A DNA stretch of 64,000 bases from Psococerastis gibbosa (Eukaryota > Arthropoda > Insecta > Psocodea > Psocidae), in contig OZ020486.1 of assembly GCA_963971405.1 (NCBI GenBank), positions 8,951,419 to 9,015,418 of the forward strand, in the 5' to 3' direction. Under the pieces are notes generated by a model. The model saw only the letters and a program-made list of their open reading frames with translations. It was not told where the DNA came from and made no database searches. Shown here piece after piece: positions 31,762 to 41,793 of the stretch (position 1 is its first letter; the number at the start of each line of letters is the position of its first letter). The translations under genes and the position numbers were made by a program.

Positions 31762-32610
31762 AGGTCCGAGTTTACTCGAACATGCTTTCCAATTAATCAA
31801 AATCAGTAGATAGAGAAAATTAGTAATTTCATGGTAAATAATTGTCCTATGGTTAAATTTCCGATATCTCGGGTGGGGGGGGGGGGGGGGGGGGTTGTCC
31901 ACCTGACGTCACTGGAGGTGACGTACATTGTAGATAAGTCAGACCAACACATTACCACACACCAACACTGACAGGGCACGCAATGCATTTGAGCGTGAAT
32001 TTTCTATCATTTTCTAAAAAAAAAACATTTTTTGGTACAAAACCAAATACCTTTCTAGGAAAGCACCCTGTCCGGCTTGGTTACTCAATTTAACACCTAA
32101 AACATACCTGAAGGTAGAAATCATCGATAGAAAGGTTTCGCAGAAAAATTATTTTTTAGTCATTTTTCATTAAAATATAGTTATTTTTAATTTTTACCCC
32201 CAGAAGCAAACTCTCAAGGGGCAAGCAACCCCCCGCATTTTCTTAACATTAATAATAACTACAATATATGTGAATTTAAAAGGAATCGTTGGAGCCGTTT
32301 TTGGGAAATAATTTTTTTAGACGCTTTTTTGGAGTTTTTTGAGAATAAAACCCCCCAAATTGAGTTAGCCCCAAATAAAAAAAAATCCCGAGGTATGATT
32401 TTAGTGAACCTACATACCGAATTTCATCAAAATCGACCGGGTAGTTTGCCCGGAAATCGACGCACAGACAGACAGAATGACAGACAGACAGACAGAGAGA
32501 CACTTTTTTGGGTTCCTGGCACCTTAAAACCCGTAAATCCGTTGAAATCTCGGAATGGAAAATTTCGACCGTCACAAAGCTTTCCTTATACTACGTATAA
32601 ATTGGAAAGA
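31762..32610 (-). repeat. Family D, full copy (left of inverted pair)
   Basis: Runs from AAGGTCCGAGTTTACTCG to AAATTGGAAAG in minus orientation, with a G tract of about 20 near 31875-31894. Forms an inverted pair with the copy at 32858. Confidence 0.85.
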
Positions 32611-32857
32611 AAAAATCTCGATGCCCCTCGAACTTTGGCACCTGAGATGGTCCCATTACATTTTCGAAAACAGGCTTGGAGTGCATTGCAGTATATAATC
32701 ATTAAGACCTACATACATACGATAAGTCACAATTTACGGCCTTGGAATACAAAATAAAATCCAGTACAGTAGGCGTGGTCAATACATTGGTAAATTGAAG
32801 CCTGTCCAACAGCATATAGCCACCCCAGCAGGCCTACTAAGCATTTTAGCATTAATT

Positions 32858-33634
32858 GCTTTCCAATTTATATGTAGGGCCTAGTATAAGAAAAGCTTTG
32901 TGACGGTCCAAATTTTCAATTCCGAGATTTCAACGGAATTACACGTTTTGAGGTCCCAGGAACCCAAAAAAGCGGTTTTTACGAAATGTCTGTCTGTCGC
33001 TCTGTCGCTCTGTCTGTTCATCGATTTCCGGGCAAACTACTCGGTCGATTATGATAAAATTCGGCATGTAGGTTTACAAAAATCATACCTCGGGATCATT
33101 TTTTTTTTGGGGGGGGCTAACTCAATTTGGGGGAGTTTTATTCTCAAAAAACTCCAAAAAAATGTATAAAAAAATTATTTATCAAAAACGGTTCCAACGA
33201 TTTCTTTTAAATTCACATATATTGTAGTCGTCATTAATGTTGACAAAATACGGGGAGTCGCTTGCCCGTTGATAGTTTGCTTTTGGGGGTAAAAAAATAA
33301 GAATAACTAAATTTTGATGAAAAATGACTAAAAAATAATTTGTCTGCGAAACTTTTCTATCGATGATTTCTACCTTCAGGCATGTTTTAGGTGTTAAATT
33401 GAGTAACGAAACCGGACAGGTTAAGGTTTTTTTTTCTGCCATTATTGCTGTGTGGTAATGTGTTGGTCTGAGCTACCTAGAATTTACCTCACCTCCAGTG
33501 ACGTTAGATGGACAACCCCCCCCCCCCCCCAAGATATCGTAAATTTAACTATAGGAAAATTATTTACCATGAAATTACTCATTTTCCCTGTCTACTAATT
33601 TTGATAAATTGGAAATAATGTTCGACCGGTTCTT
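32858..33634 (+). repeat. Family D, near-full copy (right of inverted pair)
   Basis: Starts GCTTTCCAATTTATATGTAG and ends GTTCGACCGGTTCTT. A deletion removes the block between GGACAGGTT and CTGCCATTATTGCTG, and the last segment has lost GAGTAAACTCG. Confidence 0.85.
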
Positions 33635-34092
33635 CCAATCTGCGAACGTGGACCGGGAAAATTTTTAATTTTCCATAGAATCTCAAACCTCAACCTTCCG
33701 GTTTATAGTCCGATTTTATACAAACTCCACTCACTACTCCGGACCATAATCTGACATTGTCCAGACCGGACCTGTCGGGGTTATACATAGGCCTCCATTT
33801 TCTTCCTTCTACTTTTAAGATCCAGTGAGCAATCCAATTAAAACTTTAACTGTCCCCTTGTAATTACTGTGATTCCCTAAAGCCCGATTTCAATAAAGCA
33901 TTGAGCTCCCTAATTACTACTCGATAAGGTGGTGGTAATTTGAATAAGAATTTTAGCACTGATGATGGTAGAATTTTTTATTTTTCCTTTCGAGAAATAA
34001 TATCACGGCCGGACTTAAATGATGAAGCAGTATAGGTAGATTTTGGGCTTCTTCTTTGGGCAATCTGAAAACTAAGTTGCAAACGTTAGTCA
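33635..34092. other. No recognisable feature
   Basis: Unassigned sequence between family D and the hAT MITE. Confidence 0.35.
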
Positions 34093-34100
34093 GTGGCAGC

Positions 34101-34340
34101 CAGGGCTTGATTAAGTAATTTGCCATCTCTGTGCTACTACTAAAATTTGCCCCCCCCCCCCTCCCAACCAAGTTGGGATCCTTTTCATGACTTTTTTTCA
34201 TAGCGTTACTTTATTTTTTCATTTTTTATGAAAGTCTAATTTAAATTAATGGAGTTCTAATTCTGGTACTCCAGCGAGAATTGCCCCCCCCCCCCAAATC
34301 TGCCACTCTGAGCTGTACTCAGTGGGTAAATCAGGCCCTG
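34101..34340. mobile_element. hAT MITE L with exact 8-bp target duplication
   Basis: Left end CAGGGCTTGATTAA and right end TAAATCAGGCCCTG are inverted. GTGGCAGC flanks both sides (34093-34100, 34341-34348) exactly. Two C tracts lie inside. 240 bp, non-coding. Confidence 0.93.
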
Positions 34341-34348
34341 GTGGCAGC

Positions 34349-35027
34349 ACGTAGACTTCAAAGATTGTATCCTGGAGGCTTAATACCTACTTGACAATTT
34401 TTAAAAGCCTATTTCAGTGCATTGAGTAGATTTATTTTAGCCTATGCCTCTAAAATCATTATTTTTCATAACAATGTTATTTAGTAGGGGGAAAATTAGG
34501 TTAACTCTTCAATTATCTAAGGTCGACGGTTAAAAAAGGGGTCACGCGACTTCAGAATGTGACTTCATTTGTGATGCCGGGGACACAAATTAATGCCATT
34601 GGCAAAATACAACAGGCATGAACCCAACTTGACCAAGTTCGTGAACAAATCTCTTTTTTCATATTCTGCTAAAGACCGTCTGGTCCCCTAAATAAGGTCA
34701 AAAGGGTTAAAGGGACGAAACTGTCAAGCTAAATACAAGATGTCATTAATCACTGCTGTAAGCATTGCTTAATTGGATTTGCCGGGCACATAATATCTCA
34801 GGGGCAGATTATTAGTGTAACCCTAACCCAATCTCCCCGGCACAATGCACTGACTGCTGAATCAAAGCGGTCCCTTTACAGATCTGCGGGGGTGCTTATT
34901 GTTGAAATGCTCATTGTATAACGCTTCGGCTGTATGCGCTCAGCAATGTTGAGACAACTGCCAAACCCGTTGCGGATCCAGATTTGCTAGTAGCAATCAA
35001 TTTTATTGGAGTTGTTTAAAAAACTGT
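34349..35027. other. No recognisable feature
   Basis: Unassigned. No shared repeat. Confidence 0.35.
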
Positions 35028-35275
35028 CAGGACATGTTTAGTAGTAGTACAGACACCAATTTTCACCCGAAAGGTTGTTGGTTCTATTCCCACACTTGCT
35101 ACATTTTCTGGCCATGCTTCGGAGGGTATGGAAAGCAGGCCGTCCCGGGCCTTCCTAGTTGAGTGTAATAGAGGGCTTTATAGCCCTAACTCCGCTAGGT
35201 TGGCTTAATAGAATAGTAGTAGAAATTAGCAGAATAGAACAAAAAAGTAAATATTTATTTATTTATTTATTTTAG
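35028..35275 (+). repeat. SINE-A copy 3
   Basis: Head with TTTCACCCGAAAGGTTGTTG and a mutated B box GGTTCTATTCC, then GGCCATGCTTCGGAGGG, CCTTCCTAGTTGAGTGTAA, CTTTATAGCCCTAACTCCGC and a TTTA tail. Contains the ~20-bp body segment missing in copy 1. Confidence 0.8.
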
Positions 35276-35500
35276 TCCAGTTGGTAGAGAGCTAGACTAT
35301 TGAACGGAAGGTCGAGGTTCGAAACTAGACATATCAGAAAGACATTTTCACCTGTATGGGGCCACCCGACCCCGATGGGCACCTCACCTTCATCGGTAGG
35401 CGAATAATGAACCTGCCTGCATGATAGACAGTATCCTCCCCTATATCAGTCCTCAGGCTTAGACTCTCCATACGGTGTACCACCACAGTAAAAAAATAAC
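35276..35500 (+). repeat. Second tRNA-derived SINE (SINE-D)
   Basis: A-box-like AGTTGGTAGAGAGC and B-box-like GGTTCGAAAC are spaced as in a tRNA gene. The following body has CCCGACCCCGATGGGCACC and no match elsewhere in the window except the short head at 7375. It abuts the SINE-A tail, suggesting insertion into it or a composite. Confidence 0.6.
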
Positions 35501-37244
35501 ACGCAAGTGTCTCAAATAACTCTCGAACTTCCTCTTAACTGGGTATTATGAAGCCTTCAATCTAGCTGAGCTTCTGAGTAGTGTCTTATGATTTCAGAGG
35601 CGAAGACGCGAAAATCCCTAAGGTTACTCCTCGTCGTGAAGATGGACGTGCATTATGGCAACAGAAGAGACGGGGGACCTAGTTTGGACCGGGATAAGCG
35701 AAAAACACAGTCTTGGGCAGAGCAGGGCACTCTTTCTTGGGAAAACTGGCCCCAAAGGCGGAGGAACTCAATGAAGACTCGTGGCATGAGGATGCAAAAC
35801 CGGAAACCACTGCACTTAAATTCCCTAGTACAGTCCTCATGACTGCTATTACCATGGTGATTACCAATCTTCGATAGATGAGGCTTTAGAAGAGGAAGAA
35901 GATGCAGTTTAATGTTGTAGCTTTCCACCTAGGCAGCTGCGGGCTATGGAGGTTACACATTAGCCTGGTTTTGTAACTACTTCTCAATGGAAAACAAGCA
36001 TCGCCATTCGCATTGCCTCCTATAGTCGGTAGTTTGAAATCACGGACCTACGTCAAACATAAGCCAGGGAAAAAAGTTGTAACAATATTTATCATGTGCT
36101 AAAATCTATAAGTCATTGATTTATACGTTATAGACCTCAATAATATATATATATATATATATATAATATAGAAGTTCAGGATTCAATAGGCCATTTAGCA
36201 TGGGTGTCGCCTGCTATGGGCATATGTTGAATAATTTTCCATGCAATTTGTGCACCCACCTCATCTTGTGGGGTGATGTGGGGTGGCAGGTACTTGTACT
36301 ACCTCTAGAGGTGAAAAAATGTGATAATTTGTATTGTTTCCACTTGTTAACGAATGATTTAGCATTTTTCTCAGCATAAAAATATCCCTTTTTACATAGG
36401 TACTCTATTTGGAGCGTTTACCAAAAACCAGCAATTATTGTAATATTAGCCAAAACCCTCACCCTCCTAACCCGAAAACTATACTGGCGAAGCTCTTGCC
36501 ACTTAGACCGAAATCCACTAAAATTCCCGCCCAGTTAAATAAAACAAACTAAAAGGAAACTGTTTACACGCCCCTTCCATGCGTCATCACCCCTTTATGT
36601 GTGCACTTGATTTCTCGGAGGTAATGCCGCCCCTCCCCCCCCCCCTGTTGTCGTGAGAAAGCCTTGACAGCAGCACAAAGGATAGGTAGTGTACACCGTT
36701 TGATGGATGGCCGCTGACCGGCAACAAAGGAGTCAGTTGTTTTCTTAAAGGGATATAATACATTTACATATCAGCATCATCAGCTTCGTGTTAGCAGTGT
36801 ATATCCTTTCCGCCAACATTTTTCAATGCATTTTTGTGATGGATTGACTTTTGAATGCATTTTTCGTAGCCTATTGTGTACTATACTATGAATGAAAATA
36901 GAATCCATATTCAACCTTTTTTACAATACAGTATTTATTATACTGTCCGTCCAGAATAAGTATACATATAAGTGGCTATACGCTGCGGTTTTTTTAAAAA
37001 TTGAATCTACAGTACAAGCAATACTATACTATAATTAAATTTTGGAACTTTTTCGTTATCATCCCACACCGTTTTTTTCAGGGGCTTACATGATATACTG
37101 TACATACTGTATATATATATTGTACATACAGGATTTAAAAAAAACCGTAAGCTTGTAAACTGATTTTATTGAAATTTATTTATATTATTAGGACAAATAG
37201 CTGTTACATTGTAGTATTATATGGTCTGACATTAAAATAACTTT
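35501..37244. other. Mostly unassigned; AT microsatellite
   Basis: An (AT)n tract lies at about 36142-36165 and a C12 tract near 36631. Overlapping frames at 35588-35928 on both strands are GC-richer but match no domain I recognise; a spliced exon cannot be excluded. Confidence 0.35.
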
Positions 37245-37378
37245 GGTTGAAGAGGTAACCTCCTCGTTATAACCGAAATTAGAGGATATGGAAAAAACTG
37301 GGCTTGGCGGGATTCGAACCCACGATCTACGCCTAACCTGGGCGTCGTCATAACCGCTAGACCACAAGCCCCGACAAG
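37245..37378 (-). repeat. SINE-B copy with intact tRNA-like head
   Basis: Minus strand: a 73-nt cloverleaf-compatible head (37299-37371) followed by the unique body CAGTTTTTTCCATATCCTC, AATTTCGGTTATAACGAGG, AGGTTACCTC. The body recurs at 29.3 kb and in part at 37.4 kb, so this is a SINE and not a single-copy tRNA gene. Confidence 0.8.
37299..37371 (-). pseudogene. tRNA-like cloverleaf, head of SINE-B
   Basis: All four arms can be drawn: acceptor GGGCTTG/CAAGCCC (7 bp), D arm GTCT/TGAC, anticodon stem ACGCC/GGCGT (5 bp), 5-nt variable loop, T stem GTGGG/CCCGC with loop TTCGAAT, and discriminator A. The seven-base anticodon loop is CAGGTTA, so position 33 is A where tRNAs have U and the nominal anticodon is GGT. 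That change argues against a working tRNA; the fold may be kept for polymerase III transcription. Confidence 0.75.
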
Positions 37379-37424
37379 TCCAGTAAATGCCAAATCTTCT
37401 ACTTATGCTCTAATTGACATGATA

Positions 37425-37491
37425 GCGTAGATCGTAGGTTCGAATCCCGCCAAGCCCAGTTTTTTTCCATATCCTCTAATTTCAAATAGCT
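37425..37491 (+). repeat. SINE-B copy, truncated both ends
   Basis: ATAGCGTAGATCGTAGGTTC, GAATCCCGCCAAGCCCAG and TTCCATATCCTCTAATTTC match the middle of SINE-B. It lies inverted relative to the copy 50 bp to its left. Confidence 0.75.
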
Positions 37492-37536
37492 GTTGACAAC
37501 GATCATAATTCCCCTCTTCTTTTAGGCTTGTGTAAG

Positions 37537-37851
37537 TAGGGGCGTAAAGTTGGGGGGGTCACGGTCGAACTTGCCCCCCCAGCTCCTTTTTGGGGGGGGC
37601 TTTGCCCCCCCCCCCCAGCCTCTAACATTGTAAGACGTGGTTCATACTTCATGGTCCCCTATGCGGCAATATGAATGTAGGCATTCCTTTTTCAGCTTTG
37701 TAAAATCTACAGCTATACTTTACTACTATTAAAATGCGTAAAACCCTACTATTTTGCTCTTGTGTTTTCAATTTTTTCTTATCCTGCCTGATGACGTCAT
37801 AAGGTCTACTTAGTTTTGCCCCCACCATCATTCTAAAACTTTACGCCTCTG
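37537..37851. mobile_element. hAT MITE family I, copy 1
   Basis: Ends TAGGGGCGTAAAGTTGGG and AAACTTTACGCCTCTG are inverted. Flanks TGTGTAAG and ATTGTAAG match 6/8. Internal landmarks shared with copies 2 and 3: GTAAGACGTGGTTCATA, AAATCTACAGCTATACTTTA, AAATGCGTAAAACCC and CTGATGACGTCATA. Confidence 0.9.
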
Positions 37852-37918
37852 ATTGTAAGGCTTCCTTCCACCAAAAAAAAAAAAAGAAATCAACCGCACC
37901 TTTCTTTGTACCGACAAC

Positions 37919-38237
37919 CAGGGGCGTAAAGTTGGGGGCGACACGGTCCAACTTGCCACCCCCCCAGCTCCTTTTCGGGGGGGCTTTGCCCCCCCCCAGC
38001 CTCTAACATTGTAAGACGTGGTTCATACTTCATGGTTCCCTATGCAGCAATATGAATGTAGGCATTCCTTTTTTAGCTTTGTAAAATCTACAGCTATACT
38101 TTACTACTATTAAAATGCGTAAAACCCTACTAGGCTATTTTGCTCTTGTATTTTCAATTTTTCCTTATCTTGCCTGATGACGTCATAAGGTCTACTTAGT
38201 TCTGCCTGCGCCATCATTCTAAAACTTTACGCCTCTG
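37919..38237. mobile_element. hAT MITE family I, copy 2, exact target duplication
   Basis: Ends CAGGGGCGTAAAGTTGGG and AAACTTTACGCCTCTG, flanked by CCGACAAC on both sides (37911-37918, 38238-38245) without mismatch. 319 bp. It lies only 67 bp from copy 1 in the same orientation. Confidence 0.95.
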
Positions 38238-38245
38238 CCGACAAC

Positions 38246-39390
38246 ACCAGCCAATTCATGTTTAACACGTTACAGACAGAAACCTACTGAATCCGTGAAT
38301 CGGAATAATACTTAACGAGTGCACAGTATTAAGACATGATCCAACATGTAGCGATTGTAATACCATTCCAGCCGTGTGGGATGATAACTGAAAAGATCCA
38401 AGTTCTCAATGAATGATAATAGAATATATAATCTACCTTTATTAATATATTTATTAAACTATACTATCAGAATCAATAAGAGGCGATTAGGTGTTTTTTT
38501 TTTCAATACAAGCTTGGACTATCCTGTAATAGGCCGACGCATTAAACTTTTTTTTCTTATAAAACTTTAGTTTAGTCTGGTGTATGGTTCTAAGTACTAT
38601 ATACTCGTAAGTCCCACATTGACACATACAGTTTGTGACTGTCATCTTATATCATGCTCCATAAGTAGTACGAATAATGTTATACAGTGACAGATCACAA
38701 TAATAATGGTATTAACACAGACAGATCTATAGATCCGAAAGGTTGAGTCTTCTGCAGTAATTTGTCAGTTAAATTTGAAATTTCATATTCGACTCTCATT
38801 TCGTTACAAAAATTGCTAGCGACAGAAAAAAAAACATGCCTTTTTTCATCCAACACATGCAAACTGCAGAGGGGAGTAGTCTATCAGCAACAATTTAATA
38901 TGATGAAAGATAAATAAATTTCTCTGCGCCACTGGACACAAAAAACCAAATTATTGTTCCAATTCATATAGCAGCTGACAACAGCGCAAAATGCTAAAAT
39001 TGCTAAGCTGACTGATGAATTGCCAAGTTAAAAGGGACAGGCTAGCAGTGCAACTGACAGCGATTGCTCAGAGGGACCAGTGAAAAATTCTATAAAACCC
39101 AGGCCTCAGGCCCAACCAACCCCCCCCCCCCCTCTCCTCCCCGTTGCTGCACTAAAACAATCTGTCATGACCGGGCAAAATTAAATGTCATATTTTTTTA
39201 ACTTCAGATGTTGTTCCACATCAAATTCTTAACTTCCAGTTGAGTTGAAAAAATGTATGCTTGCGAGTACACATATGAAGTAAGCACTTAATATCCAAAA
39301 GTTGACATTTAAGGGCAAACCGGAGTCGCCGATATTCCATTTCTGTGCAAACTTTAATTTCAAATTTTTGTATATTGACGTTACATGAAA
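38246..39390. other. No recognisable feature
   Basis: Unassigned. C tract near 39120-39133. Confidence 0.35.
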
Positions 39391-39394
39391 ACCC

Positions 39395-39437
39395 GGAAAG
39401 CCCCCCCCCACCCCGAAAATCTATCCTGAACCAGCCC
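39395..39437 (-). mobile_element. hAT-like terminus without partner
   Basis: On the minus strand CAAGGGCTGGTTCAGG followed by a G tract resembles hAT MITE ends. No opposite end or target duplication was found. Confidence 0.35.
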
Positions 39438-39447
39438 TTGAGTTTCA

Positions 39448-39918
39448 TTACAGTTCCTGTCCAATTTTTCCTTCTCTTTTCTCTAACTTCACAAAACGTA
39501 AACCCCGCCTAAGGAAGTTTTTCCCCAAAAACATACTCAAGGCCCTGAGGTGAATACGAACCCAGTGTTGAGCTCTCAGCATTTGTGTTGCAGAGGAGAT
39601 GGAAATTAGGAGAACAGGTCTTTTATTAGGCGCTGGCGAATGCGGACGTTTCTGTTGTGTTGCTGCCATGTAATTCGGCTGAATGGTCCAGCCCACGAGC
39701 CTATAATTGAATTCTTCTACTTTGCCTTTTTTTCCTTTTTGTTCCCTTAAAACCCATTTTAAAAGCCTCTTTTCATAGCGACTACGATGAGCAAAGCAAA
39801 AGTACTTTGTCGGTATAAAGTCAGCGGTAGGTACAAGTAAATCATTGGTTTTCACCGAGACATGAATGTCATGAAAATCAACCAAATAAGGGTTAAATTT
39901 ACTGTGGACGCTTTGCAA
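39448..39918 (-). CDS. Unassigned 156-codon open frame
   Basis: One of the longest frames outside a recognised element. The sequence is basic near its end (Lys/Arg-rich between residues 60 and 70 and after 130), with no signal peptide, membrane segment or recognisable domain. No splice structure can be inferred. It may be an exon, a decayed element or chance; I give it little weight. Confidence 0.12.
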   Translation of the reverse strand: MQSVHSKFNPYLVDFHDIHVSVKTNDLLVPTADFIPTKYFCFAHRSRYEKRLLKWVLREQKGKKGKVEEFNYRLVGWTIQPNYMAATQQKRPHSPAPNKRPVLLISISSATQMLRAQHWVRIHLRALSMFLGKNFLRRGLRFVKLEKREGKIGQEL

Positions 39919-40154
39919 GTGCTGACAATTGGTCTAGCCTCTAGACTCTAGATACTGGATACCAATTAGGGTCGGGTGGATCCGGATTAATGTCAACTGT
40001 CGAGCATTAACTTTTCAAAAACGAAAACTTTTAGCAAAATTAACTAACTAACAAATCTATCGACTTTTCGTTTCAAACCAAACGTTTCAAACGTTTCTAC
40101 CATCTAGACTAAAAAACACAAAAGTCCCACTCCAAGAGACTGTGGTGCTTACTG

Positions 40155-40265
40155 GTCGAAAGTTAAGGCATATACAGTAAGTCATGGGTTCGAGTTTCAC
40201 CGGGCTCAGTTTTTTCTTGAAACTCCAATTCGGACAATGTCCGAAGGAGTTAGCACATGTTAGCG
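40155..40265 (+). repeat. SINE-B-like distant relative
   Basis: GTCATGGGTTCGAGTTTCAC, GGGCTCAGTTTTTTCTTG and CTCCAATTCGGAC parallel the B box and body start of SINE-B with substitutions. Confidence 0.45.
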
Positions 40266-40359
40266 TTAAAATTGACAATTAATACAATTAATATAAGCTA
40301 TGGAGTATCCTTGTGAGAGTGTCCTTGGTGACTTCGTGGAACTTGAAGAACATCATGAG

Positions 40360-40592
40360 TAGAGGAAGAAGAACGCAATGATCCACAGTAGAACACTTTA
40401 ATAGTGACCGGTTTCGGATAAAATCCATCATCAGACAAACAACACATGACCAACCGCCTCCACCTCCCACTCCCATCCCGTAGTATTTAAGCTGGTGTTT
40501 TTTCATGTGTTGTTTGTCTGATGATGGATTTTATCCGAAACCGGTCACTATTAAAGTATTTTACTGTGGATCATTGCGTTCTTCTTCCTCTA
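40360..40592. repeat. Hairpin repeat H
   Basis: 90-bp arms 40360-40449 and 40503-40592 are reverse complements with few differences (for example AACAC against GTATT next to ACTGTGG). Spacer of 53 bp. Each arm carries CTGATGATGG...TCCGAAACCGGTC in outward orientation. This core is typical of repeats with hammerhead-like motifs. Outer flanks GAGTAGAGG / CCTCTACC suggest the ends. Confidence 0.85.
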
Positions 40593-41088
40593 CCAATGAA
40601 GCTATGGAGTAACCAAAGTATTCCATGGTTTAGTACTTCTGGTCAGACAATCCATAACTCGAGCATATAAACCTTGATGCACCCCTCACTCATATCCATG
40701 GACCATAAAACAGTTGTATTGTGGAGCAAGCACTCGAAAATAATTGCCATGGCGTTTCAATTTAACAACGCAACGCTGGACCACTGTTGGTGCTGTTGCA
40801 TTGACTTTTCATTATAGCCGCTTAATTTCCAATCCAGATCGGCAACTATCCATTGCAGTTGGCTATAAATCATATTCAGCAATCACTTATACTGTCCCAA
40901 TCCCAACAGCGAATGGACCAATTGCGGATAATGACTGTTTATTGACCTGCACGCTCATATTTTCGGTTTTTGAACTGTAACTGTTAAGAGTGTACGTCCC
41001 GTAGGAAATTGGCAGCCCGAAATTTAATACTTCTTATTTTTTATTTAATTAACTAAGCAAGTTACTAAGGATTTGGCACACACATGTT
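40593..41088. other. No recognisable feature
   Basis: A 78-codon plus frame (40744-40980) without recognised domain. No shared repeat. Confidence 0.3.
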
Positions 41089-41142
41089 CTGTTAATCCAA
41101 TGTGTTTTGCACGCGTGAGTGCGGATCCCATCCTCGGCGCCA
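41089..41142 (+). pseudogene. 3' half of a tRNA-Ser-derived sequence ending in CCA
   Basis: CTGTTAATCCAATGTG, TTTTGCACGCGTGAGTGC and GGATCCCATCCTCGGCG reproduce the anticodon loop, long variable arm, T arm and acceptor strand of eukaryotic tRNA-Ser(GCU) with substitutions, here giving a GTT anticodon. It is followed directly by CCA, which nuclear tRNA genes do not encode. The 5' half is not recognisable, so this is a retroposed, decayed fragment or a SINE piece. Confidence 0.65.
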
Positions 41143-41206
41143 CTTTGTTGTGTCTTTATGAGGAACATACTAGATATTAAGTAAAGAACAACACGGAACC
41201 AGTTGA

Positions 41207-41449
41207 GGAGGCTGTTTACAAACATGGCCAACTCCAAGTTGTAGAATTTTTCAGGAGAGTGGATTTTCTGTTGAAAATTGCATTAAGTTTATAGCTAACC
41301 CTAGACTTCTCAGCACTTCTGTGCGCAATCTGTCTGCTTTTGTCACTTTATTTTACAACGTGCAGGTGGACATTAAAAGTTTCTGCAAGGTCGGATCAAA
41401 ACCCCATTTTGTAAAAAAATGGAGTTGGCCACGTTTGTAACCAAGCTCC
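41207..41449. mobile_element. MITE U with 8-bp target duplication
   Basis: Left end GGAGGCTGTTTACAAACATG and right end, inverted, GGAGCTTGGTTACAAACGTG continue into GGCCAACTCCA on both sides. Flanks CCAGTTGA (41199-41206) and TCAGTTGA (41450-41457) match 7/8. Superfamily not certain; hAT and P both make 8-bp duplications. Confidence 0.85.
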
Positions 41450-41457
41450 TCAGTTGA

Positions 41458-41793
41458 TGCTCTGTATATCAATTTAATCCACTGCTCACTCGATAATACA
41501 CAATATGTACGAGGTAAGCGATTCGATTCGCCTGTATTTTAAGCGGGACATTTGAATCTGATATATCATATAGGCTACTACTAGTACATATATTAATTTT
41601 TAACTTTTAATAATTTCCTCGCCACTGCTAAGATATAATTATGTAGATGTATATGAAAATGGTTTTATGAAAAATTCATCTAAAATACAAGCTTGTGTAG
41701 GTAGTAAATTTGCATTGTTGTACCTGAAATATTTTTTACTCTGGAAAAATATGATAAAATGCATTAAGACAGAATTGAAAACATTTTGTAAAC
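41458..41793. other. No recognisable feature
   Basis: AT-rich unassigned sequence. Confidence 0.35.

Noticed and set aside
35588..35928. Overlapping GC-richer frames on both strands
   Set aside because: Possible exon, but no domain or clear splice signals were recognised and the frames conflict.
37299..37371. Functional tRNA gene
   Set aside because: A at position 33, and a downstream body shared with other SINE-B copies, point to a SINE head.
41049..41237. Minus-strand frame with a Glu-Asp-Gly-Ile-Arg-Thr-His string, as seen in many database proteins
   Set aside because: The string is the antisense translation of a tRNA-Ser T arm and acceptor, so this is a tRNA-derived fragment, not a protein.
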